A DNA stretch of 64,000 nt from Rhizobium sp. Q54 (GTDB lineage Bacteria > Pseudomonadota > Alphaproteobacteria > Rhizobiales > Beijerinckiaceae): the NCBI GenBank assembly GCA_945878875.1, contig CAMCUC010000001.1, positions 1 through 64,000 on the forward strand, written 5' to 3'. Shown piece by piece: positions 53,807 through 61,046 of the stretch. Below the pieces are notes generated by a model. That model worked only from the letters and a program-made list of their open reading frames with translations, ran no database searches and was not told where the DNA came from. Position 1 is the stretch's first letter. Each line of letters begins with the position of its first letter. The translations under genes and the position numbers were made by a program.

Positions 53807-54568
53807 TTAATCGCGGCGGAAGATAAGACTTGCGAGCCAGCCAACGAGCACCGCAAGCATCGCGGTTGCAATGCCGTAAAGCAGGCTGTTTTTATGCGCG
53901 GCTTCAGCCACCCATTGCTCTGCTGCGGTTTTGATGACGGTGAAGCCGAGCTGGTTTTTGGCCACCAGCGCGCCGCCCGAAAAGACCGCGACCTCGACAT
54001 CGTAATTGCCCAGCGGCGCAATGCCGGGCAGATCAATCTGCGCCTGAAAAACGCCAGGCGAGATGAAGCGCACATGATCAGGTCTTTGGAAGAAAAGCCC
54101 CTGCTGCGAGCGTAATCTTTGCAGGCCGGCGCGAAATTGCGGATCATTGGCCGCCGAGCGGACAGCCGTCTGCGGCGGGATCAGCGGATCAATGCCGATA
54201 CGCAAATCCTCGCGCACTTCAGCCTGCGCAATCAGCTCCAGCGGCCTGTTCGACAGAATCGAAATAAAGGATGGAATTGCGATGTAATTACGTGCGTCGA
54301 GATTGAGCCACATCGGCCCCACACTATCCTTGCGCCGCACGGTGACGGCGCCGCGCGGGCCGCGCACGCTCACCACCACGTCCCAGCCATCCTTGGGGCG
54401 CGCGCCTGCGTCAGTCTGAATCACGCCAAAGACAGCGATGCGTTCGCCGGTGAAATTGGACAGGATCGGCACGCGATCAGTGGACAAAGCTGTGACGAGG
54501 CTTTGCGCAGCGGCCTCAAGCGGCGCCAAAATCGCTGCAAGCAAGAATGCTTTGCGTATCGCGCTCAT
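53807..54568 (-). CDS. TIGR02186 family transmembrane protein
   Basis: A 253-residue protein of the alphaproteobacterial TIGR02186 family. A signal peptide (AIRKAFLLAAILAPLEAAAQ) is followed by a periplasmic domain with FTGERIAVFGVI and DVVVSVRGPRG, and a single C-terminal membrane helix (LYGIATAMLAVLVGWLASLI). The ATG at 54568 overlaps the stop of the upstream TauE/SafE gene by four bases. The pairing with this permease suggests the protein assists export or uptake of a sulfur-containing anion. The function is unproven. The frame extends further upstream to 55009, antisense-like and not credible. Confidence 0.85.
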   Translation of the reverse strand: MSAIRKAFLLAAILAPLEAAAQSLVTALSTDRVPILSNFTGERIAVFGVIQTDAGARPKDGWDVVVSVRGPRGAVTVRRKDSVGPMWLNLDARNYIAIPSFISILSNRPLELIAQAEVREDLRIGIDPLIPPQTAVRSAANDPQFRAGLQRLRSQQGLFFQRPDHVRFISPGVFQAQIDLPGIAPLGNYDVEVAVFSGGALVAKNQLGFTVIKTAAEQWVAEAAHKNSLLYGIATAMLAVLVGWLASLIFRRD

Positions 54569-55491
54569 CGCACAGTCTCCGTTTGCGTGACGGAAAACAT
54601 CTCGCGCGGCGGGGTCACGAGATCGGCGGCAAAGCGCGCGGCCACGATCAGAATCAGCGCGCCCAGCAACAGGCGGAAATATTCGCCGCGCAGATTTGCG
54701 CCCGCGCGGGCGCCAAACTGGGCGCCGAACACGCCGCCGACCATCAACAGCAGCGCAAGAAACAGGTCCACCGATTGATTGGTTGCAGCATGAAAGATCG
54801 TCGCTGCAATCATTGTGAACAGAATTTGAAACAGGCTGGTGCCAACCACAATCTGCGGCGGCACTCTGAAAATATAAATCAGTGCCGGCACCAGAATAAA
54901 GCCGCCGCCGATGCCAAGCACCGCCCCGGCAAAGCCGATCAGCGCCGACAGAACGATGAGAGGTATCACGCTCACGTAAAGACCCGAGCGATGAAACCGC
55001 ATTTTCCACGGCAGGCCTTCATACCAATGATGCCTGCCCGCCTGACGACGCATCCCCTTGCCGCCCTTGCGGCTGGCCAACAGGGCTTTCACGCTTTCCA
55101 GCGAGACAAGAAGACCGACGATTCCTAGCAACAGCACATAGGCGATGGCGATCACGGTTTCGAGCTGGCCGATTTTGCGCATCTGATTGAAGAACAGGAC
55201 GCCAAGCCCGGTGCCGACAAGGCCGCCCGCCAGCAGCACGAACGCGAGCTTGAAATCAATGCCCTTGCGGCGCCAATAGGCGATTGATCCGGTGACGGAG
55301 GACGCTGCGATTTGCGGTCCCTGCGTCGCGACGGCGACAGCCGCAGGAATGCCAACGAAAATAAGGAGCGGCGTTAGCAAAAACCCGCCGCCTATTCCAA
55401 ACATCCCCGAGATGAAGCCGACCGTCATTCCCATACCCAAAATCAGGAACATGTCGATCGGCATCTCTGCGATGGGCAGGTAGATTTCCAC
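54565..55491 (-). CDS. Sulfite exporter TauE/SafE family (TSUP) permease
   Basis: A 308-residue membrane protein with two repeats of the TSUP signature: GMTVGFISGMFGIGGGFLLTP near residue 22 and GAVLGIGGGFILVPALIYIF near 205. They are linked by a basic cytoplasmic loop (ASRKGGKGMRRQAGRHHW). The family moves sulfite or sulfonates across the inner membrane. The internal duplication is typical of the longer members. It is translationally coupled to the TIGR02186 gene downstream. The substrate is not identified. A shorter TSUP member is at 9643. Confidence 0.9.
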   Translation of the reverse strand: MEIYLPIAEMPIDMFLILGMGMTVGFISGMFGIGGGFLLTPLLIFVGIPAAVAVATQGPQIAASSVTGSIAYWRRKGIDFKLAFVLLAGGLVGTGLGVLFFNQMRKIGQLETVIAIAYVLLLGIVGLLVSLESVKALLASRKGGKGMRRQAGRHHWYEGLPWKMRFHRSGLYVSVIPLIVLSALIGFAGAVLGIGGGFILVPALIYIFRVPPQIVVGTSLFQILFTMIAATIFHAATNQSVDLFLALLLMVGGVFGAQFGARAGANLRGEYFRLLLGALILIVAARFAADLVTPPREMFSVTQTETVR

Positions 55492-55616
55492 GCTTGTACG
55501 CGCCTTTTTTACTCGGGACTGTCACGCGGCTTTTAGCTGGCTTCCGGCGCGCCGCCGCCCGAGGCCACATATGCAGACAAATTTGCACAGCGTTATGACG
55601 CTTGCAAAACGCGCTT

Positions 55617-58600
55617 TTAAAGGCGCGAGACGCGGGCCTTTGCGGGCGCATTGCGCGGCGGCGCCGGTTTGGCGTCATCCTTGGCCGGTTCAGCCGTAAA
55701 TTGCCAGCCGCCCGGGGGCGGCGACGTGTCGTTAGAGGCGTGGTTTGCGCGCTTGGGCGTGAAATTGTCGACCAGCGACCTCGCCTTGCTAAGCTCGCGC
55801 GCATCAAGGCGGGCGGCAACGTCGGCGCGCTTGCGGCCAGCGTCTTCATCGCCCTGGGCTGCCGCCAACGAGAACCAGAGATAAGATTGCACCATATCCT
55901 GAGCGGTTCCAAGACCGCGAGCGTTCAGTATGGCAAAATTATACTGGCTGTCGCGCACGCCATGTTCGGCGGCGGCGCGGAACCATTGCGCGGCGCTGGC
56001 GTAATCGGGCTTGCCCGCAGCCCCTTCGGCGATCAGCACGGCCAGATTGTGCATCGCCTTGACGTTGCCGCGTTCAGCGGAGCGCTGATACCACGAACGG
56101 GCTTTTTCCAGATCACGCTCGACGCCGACGCCTTTCTCGAAAATTGCGCCTAGGCGATATTGCGCGGGCGCGAATTCCTGTTGCGCCGCGCGCTCAAACC
56201 ATGCGGCGGCTTGCGCCAGATCGCGGGCGATTCCGCGACCCTCTGCATAGCGCACTGCGATTTCAAATTGCGCGGCCGGGGCGCCGCCCGCCGCAGCGTT
56301 ACGCAGATCCTGCGGCTTGGCGGAAATTTGCTGCTGGCGATCAATACTGGCGACCGGCGCAGGATCGACGTTCTGATCGCGCGCGCCAGGCTTTAATACA
56401 GAAGGATTGGGCGGGGAAGCGGGGGCCTGCGCGCTCGTTCCGGGCGCGCCAAAAGCAGACACGCTGGATTTGCCATTATCTGTCGATACAGGCGGCAGCG
56501 CGCTTTGCTCGACAGGAGCGTCAATCTCGCCCGCCTCCTCAAGCATCGACAACCCGATTTTGCCCGCGCCAAACAGCACTGCGGCGCCGACGACGACAAA
56601 CAAAGTCACGCGGGCGACGCGGGCAAAAAGCCCGGCGAACTTGCGAGGGGCGGAGACGGGCGCAGAATTTTGCGTCTTGCCAGCAGCGGCCCTCGCGCGG
56701 GCGCGGGTCTGGTCGAGCGCGCTTTCCCCTCGCGCGGCGCTGTCAATCTGGGCGGGCTGAACCGAGGCGGCCGCGGACTGGGCGCGGCGCACCGCGGCGA
56801 TGAAGCTCGCGCGCGGGCCATTTTCGGCACCATCGTCCGAACTGCCAAGCTCCGGCATCACCATGCCGCTGGAGGTTGGCTTTCCGGGTTTGCCGGCGCC
56901 TGGCTCCAGCAGCAGATCGTTAAACTGAGACGCGGCGTCTTCGGTTCGCGCGCTTGCAGGCGCTACAACTTGCGGCGGATCAGGCATTACGCGCGGCGGC
57001 GCCATGACGGGTTCGCGCACGGGCGCCGGCGGCGGGGCGGCCTCGAGTGTCGGCGGCGTGAACGGCTTGACCGGCGGCGGCGAAAACGCCTGCGCCGCAG
57101 GCTCCAGCGCTGGCGCGCGCACCGATGTGCGCTCGATCGCCGAAAGCCTGTCCACAACCTGATCAAGCGTGCTCTGCACCCCGCCCAGCGTCACATTGGT
57201 GCGCTGATCGGCAGCGCTCTGGCGCGAACGGATGTCGGCGAACTCACGCTCCATCGCAACGCGCGCAGCGGGATCTTCCGTGCGCGAGGGTGGTGCGACG
57301 CTGGCCAGCGCCTCGCGGGCGGCTTTGCGGGCGGCGTGTTCGGCAGTGAGGATTGCGGTTTCGCGGAATTGCTCGATGTGCTGGAAAATGTCCGCCACGG
57401 AGCGCTCAAGGCCCGCCAGCGTATCGGCGCCCTCGCCCGACCGGGAATGATCGAGTCGCTGGCCGATCCGCTCCACCATCGCCTCAAGGCGGGAGGTGTC
57501 GAGCTCGGCGCTCACCGGCTCGTCGAGGCGGGTTGCAATCTCTGCGATCCGCACTTCAAGAGCGCGCAACGCGGCGCCACCGCCTGACGTGCGGCCCAGT
57601 TCGTCGACCGCGACGGCGATGCGGCCCAGACTGTCCTGTATGTCCTCAGCGGTTCCGCCAGCCGCCGCGCTCAGGCGGTCAGACATGTCATTGATGAGGG
57701 TTTCGATACGCGTGGTGTCGAAATCCACGCTAACGGGCTCGGCCAGCCGGGCGTTAATATCTGCAAGCTGTGCCTCCACAGCGCGCAACGCACCGGGCGA
57801 GCCCTCGACGTTGGCGTGATTTTGCATCAGCAGCCGAACCGTCTCGCGCACCTGTTCTACCTGGGGCTGCGAGAGCGGTTGATCGAGACGCTCGGCCACA
57901 GCGCGCAGCAGGCCTTCAAGGCGCTCCGCGTCCGGTCCGGAGCGGCTTTGCTGATCAAGCCGGACAACAATTTCCTGCACCTGTCGTTCGATCACCTGCA
58001 GGCTGTCAGCGCTTTCACCGGTCGCGATGGCCTGCTCGACGCGGCGCGCGAGCTGGCCCACCAGCGCGTTGAGCTGCGCCAGTTCCGCCGCGCTTTGATC
58101 CGGGCGGTCCAGCCGTTCCTGCAAGGCGCGCATGCTCTCTTCGAGCCGCGTCGCCTCGTCAAGGCGGAAGCCTTGCTGGCCAAAATTGCGCTGCATCTCT
58201 GCAAGGCGATCATGAATGTCGTCGAGCCGCTTTGTGGGGAAGCTGGAGACAGTCTCCTCCAGCTTGCGGGCAAGGCCGTCGATGCGCGCTTCAAGCGCGA
58301 CGAACAAACCATTCTGCGCGCCGCCGGCCAGTTCGGCGCGGATCGTCGCGACGCATTCGGCAACAGCGCGTTCACCAGCAAGCGTTGCGCCGCGTTCGGC
58401 GATGCGGTCGATACGTCCAGCCAGATCGGCGATCTGACTTTCAATATGATCGAGGCGCACGGGCTTTGCGGCCTGTGCGAGCAGTCCGTGAATTTCGGCG
58501 ATCTGGTCGCTCATCCGGGCGATGGCGTCTGCGCCTGCGCCTGTGCGCGCAACCTGTTCAAGCTGGGCGACCACGCCAAACATCTGACGCTCGATGGCGC

Positions 58601-59546
58601 CCAGCGTCTCAGCCGGATTGAGATCGGCGACCGCGCGCTTGAGATCGACCAGCAGGCCCTCAATCGGTTCGACGATCGAATCGCGCAAGCCCTCGCGACG
58701 CGACGAGGCGACACGCTTTGACAGCGCCCGCACTGATTGATCGAGCGCGGCGACGTCCTCCCCGGGGCCCAGATTTGCAACGCTGCGGCTGATCTGCGCG
58801 ATCTTGCGGCGCATGTCGTCGATGGCCGCGCCGCTCGGTTTATCGTCAAATTTGTCGCCCGAAGAGGCGCGCTGCACTTCCAGAACCGCACCCAGCAGCA
58901 CGCCCATGTCGCGCTTGAGGTCGGCCAGTTCTTCTGCGTCCGCCGAACCTTGCGCCGTGCTTTGCGCATGCGACGCACCGCGACAAAGATCTGCGACCGC
59001 TTCCAGCAGCACGGACAATTCAGCTTTGGCCGCCTCGCGGCGGACGACGTCGGGCGTGCGGGCGGCGGTCTGGTTGGGCTGGCGCCGCATCTGCGCCGTG
59101 AGAGTGGAGAGGCGTTCGAGTTCGGCGCTCAGCGCTTCGGTATGCTGCGCCGGGCTTTGCTGATTACGGGCGCCCGGATCAAAGCGGCGGGCCACCTCCT
59201 CGATCAGCGCCTCAACCTCGCTGCGCGCGCCGGTTGAAGCTCGACGCGGCGCCGGCCAATGGGCCTGCAATTCATCGAGCACCCGATCGGAATCCCAATT
59301 ACGCGGAGCCGCGGGCTCTGGCGCAGGCGGCTGTTTTACGCCGAGGCCGATCTTGCGGGCCAGCGCCTGCACGCGCTCGTCTTCGGAGAGATGGTCAGAA
59401 TGCACGCCGAGCGAGAGTGCATATTCATTCATGGCGCTGGCAAGCCAGTCGCTGACGCTCATTCCAGCGCGACGCGCAGATTCGCTCACGGCTTCCCGTG
59501 CATCGAAACCGACGCCTTCAGCGCTCCATGGAACGGCTCTGCTCAT
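55617..59546 (-). CDS. PodJ-like coiled-coil protein with Sel1 repeats (polar localisation factor type)
   Basis: A 1309-residue protein. The N-terminus (FDAREAVSESARRAGMSVSD, residues about 13-32) resembles the start of polar localisation factor PodJ. A very long coiled-coil or Ala/Glu/Arg-rich region spans about 60-800. A proline-rich linker is followed by one membrane helix near 970-995 (VTLFVVVGAAVLFGAGKIGL). Sel1 repeats lie at about 1079-1262 (for example YAEGRGIARDLAQAAAWFER). The Sel1 part is periplasmic if the helix spans the inner membrane. Such proteins organise the cell pole in alphaproteobacteria. The C-terminal peptidoglycan-binding domain of some PodJ proteins is absent. Confidence 0.85.
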   Translation of the reverse strand: MSRAVPWSAEGVGFDAREAVSESARRAGMSVSDWLASAMNEYALSLGVHSDHLSEDERVQALARKIGLGVKQPPAPEPAAPRNWDSDRVLDELQAHWPAPRRASTGARSEVEALIEEVARRFDPGARNQQSPAQHTEALSAELERLSTLTAQMRRQPNQTAARTPDVVRREAAKAELSVLLEAVADLCRGASHAQSTAQGSADAEELADLKRDMGVLLGAVLEVQRASSGDKFDDKPSGAAIDDMRRKIAQISRSVANLGPGEDVAALDQSVRALSKRVASSRREGLRDSIVEPIEGLLVDLKRAVADLNPAETLGAIERQMFGVVAQLEQVARTGAGADAIARMSDQIAEIHGLLAQAAKPVRLDHIESQIADLAGRIDRIAERGATLAGERAVAECVATIRAELAGGAQNGLFVALEARIDGLARKLEETVSSFPTKRLDDIHDRLAEMQRNFGQQGFRLDEATRLEESMRALQERLDRPDQSAAELAQLNALVGQLARRVEQAIATGESADSLQVIERQVQEIVVRLDQQSRSGPDAERLEGLLRAVAERLDQPLSQPQVEQVRETVRLLMQNHANVEGSPGALRAVEAQLADINARLAEPVSVDFDTTRIETLINDMSDRLSAAAGGTAEDIQDSLGRIAVAVDELGRTSGGGAALRALEVRIAEIATRLDEPVSAELDTSRLEAMVERIGQRLDHSRSGEGADTLAGLERSVADIFQHIEQFRETAILTAEHAARKAAREALASVAPPSRTEDPAARVAMEREFADIRSRQSAADQRTNVTLGGVQSTLDQVVDRLSAIERTSVRAPALEPAAQAFSPPPVKPFTPPTLEAAPPPAPVREPVMAPPRVMPDPPQVVAPASARTEDAASQFNDLLLEPGAGKPGKPTSSGMVMPELGSSDDGAENGPRASFIAAVRRAQSAAASVQPAQIDSAARGESALDQTRARARAAAGKTQNSAPVSAPRKFAGLFARVARVTLFVVVGAAVLFGAGKIGLSMLEEAGEIDAPVEQSALPPVSTDNGKSSVSAFGAPGTSAQAPASPPNPSVLKPGARDQNVDPAPVASIDRQQQISAKPQDLRNAAAGGAPAAQFEIAVRYAEGRGIARDLAQAAAWFERAAQQEFAPAQYRLGAIFEKGVGVERDLEKARSWYQRSAERGNVKAMHNLAVLIAEGAAGKPDYASAAQWFRAAAEHGVRDSQYNFAILNARGLGTAQDMVQSYLWFSLAAAQGDEDAGRKRADVAARLDARELSKARSLVDNFTPKRANHASNDTSPPPGGWQFTAEPAKDDAKPAPPRNAPAKARVSRL

Positions 59547-59888
59547 GACTGCCTTACTGAAACTTTACGACGCTCTCCCCGAAACGGGGGCCGGAACGAT
59601 CACGCTTGATCGGCAACCTACTTTTCCTCGCGCATAGTAAAAATGGCGTTAAGGGCGGACGCTTTCATGCCTGCCGGTCAGATGACGGACTGCTGGCGGC
59701 TTGAAACGGGCGCCGCGCACAAAGGCCTCGCTTCGGTTGTATTGATGTAAAGTTACTACTCTAGGTTGTGCTCGCTCCCGAATCATTCTATTGTCTCGCT
59801 TATGGCGAAGGGGATCGCCGCTCTTTTCGGGCGGCAGCAGGTCCAGGCGCCTGCGAGCACGGTTTTGACGAGCAAGGATTGGAAAAAA
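59547..59888. other. Intergenic region between PodJ-like and MerR genes
   Basis: These 342 bases hold no convincing gene or RNA. They must contain the divergent promoters of the PodJ-like and MerR genes. GTAA-AG-TTAC, a small perfect palindrome at 59747-59756, lies in an AT-richer patch and might be a MerR-type operator, but it is short. In-frame starts for MerR at 59766 and 59802 have no ribosome site. Confidence 0.4.
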
Positions 59889-60338
59889 ATGATCGGAAAC
59901 ACGCTGGCAAGGGCAATTCAGCCCCATTCGAATGAGTCTATTCCCGGAGAACTCTGGACAATTGGCGATATGGCGCGCCGTTATGGGTTAAGTTTACGAG
60001 CCCTGCGGTTCTATGAAGACCGCGGCCTGATCCGGCCCCTGCGGCATGGCACGGCCCGGTTGTATGACGCACGTTGTCGCGGGCGGCTGGAAAAGGTGAT
60101 CAAGGCCAAACGCCTCGGCTTCACGCTCGGGCGCATTTTTGAGATGATGCCGCGCATCGAATCCAGCGAGACCGAGATTGAGCAGACGCTGGCGCCCGCC
60201 GAACTGGTGGCGCAGATCGCCAGCCTTGAGCGCCAGAAGAGCGATCTCGACAGCGCCATTCTGGCTTTGCGCGCAGCTCACGACATGCTGGGCGACAGGC
60301 CAGGCGCAACCGGGGCGTCGGCGGCCAGGTTCGGGTGA
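59889..60338 (+). CDS. MerR family transcriptional regulator
   Basis: A 149-residue regulator. The winged helix-turn-helix is visible as LWTIGDMARRYGLSLRALRFYEDRGLIRP-type sequence at about 24-52, then a coiled-coil dimerisation helix (ELVAQIASLERQKSDLDSAI). No metal-binding Cys pattern follows, so it is not a metal-sensing type. The ATG at 59889 has AAGGA eight bases upstream. Upstream in-frame starts lack a ribosome site. The HCCA-isomerase-like gene follows after 76 bases in the same direction and may be its target. Confidence 0.83.
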   Translation: MIGNTLARAIQPHSNESIPGELWTIGDMARRYGLSLRALRFYEDRGLIRPLRHGTARLYDARCRGRLEKVIKAKRLGFTLGRIFEMMPRIESSETEIEQTLAPAELVAQIASLERQKSDLDSAILALRAAHDMLGDRPGATGASAARFG

Positions 60339-60414
60339 AGCATTCGGGATGCGCAGCGCGGTCTGCTTGACAGGCGCGCGCTGCGACCCGACAGATCGCG
60401 CTGGAGGAATTTTC

Positions 60415-61044
60415 ATGCCTCGGGCAATCCAATATTATTTTTCATTGATGAGCCCCTGGGCCTATCTGGGCCATTCGCAACTCGGCGCCATCGCCGGGCG
60501 GCGCGAGGTCGAGATTGATTATCGACCCGTCAATCTGATGGAGCTTTTTCCGCAGACAGGCGGCCTGCCTTTGGGCAAGCGCCATGCGTCGCGGCAGCGC
60601 TATCGCCTTGTGGAAATGCAGCGCTGGCGCGAGGCGCGCGACCTGCCTCTGGTGCTGAAGCCCAAAAACTGGCCGTTTGATTTCCTGCTCGCCGATTGCG
60701 TGACGCTGGCTGCCGCCATGAGCGGCCCGCAGGATCAGGCGCACGCTTTCATCGCCATGGCGTTTCGCGCCGTCTGGGTTGAAGAACGCAACCTCGCCGA
60801 TCCTGAAACTCTCTCGCACTTATTGAGCGCGGGCGATTACGACCCCGTCGCCACTCTTGAACTTGCCCGCGCGCCTGCGACGATTGGCGCCTATGAAGGC
60901 AATAGAGAGAGCGCAATGGCCCAGGACGTGTTCGGCTCGCCCGCTTACGTGCTTGATGGCGAAGTGTTCTGGGGACAGGACCGGCTTGAATTGCTGGAGA
61001 ACGCGCTGGCCTCGATGCGCGCGCCGTTCACGCCCGAAGCCTGA
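60415..61044 (+). CDS. 2-hydroxychromene-2-carboxylate isomerase-like DsbA-family protein
   Basis: A 209-residue protein of the DsbA/GST-kappa fold. The N-terminal SPWAYLGHSQL and EIDYRPVNL, then FGSPAYVLDGEVFWGQDRLEL near the C-terminus, match HCCA isomerase (NahD), which uses glutathione in naphthalene-type aromatic degradation. Many genomic members act on unknown glutathione conjugates. The ATG at 60415 has GGAGG seven bases upstream. No naphthalene genes are nearby, so the exact substrate is open. It follows the MerR gene and converges on the hybrid kinase gene, with two bases between stops. Confidence 0.87.
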   Translation: MPRAIQYYFSLMSPWAYLGHSQLGAIAGRREVEIDYRPVNLMELFPQTGGLPLGKRHASRQRYRLVEMQRWREARDLPLVLKPKNWPFDFLLADCVTLAAAMSGPQDQAHAFIAMAFRAVWVEERNLADPETLSHLLSAGDYDPVATLELARAPATIGAYEGNRESAMAQDVFGSPAYVLDGEVFWGQDRLELLENALASMRAPFTPEA

Positions 61045-61046
61045 TC

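Noticed and set aside
9643-55491. The two TauE/SafE genes as a recent duplication
   Set aside because: They differ in length (250 versus 308 residues) and sequence outside the family signature, so they are separate members.
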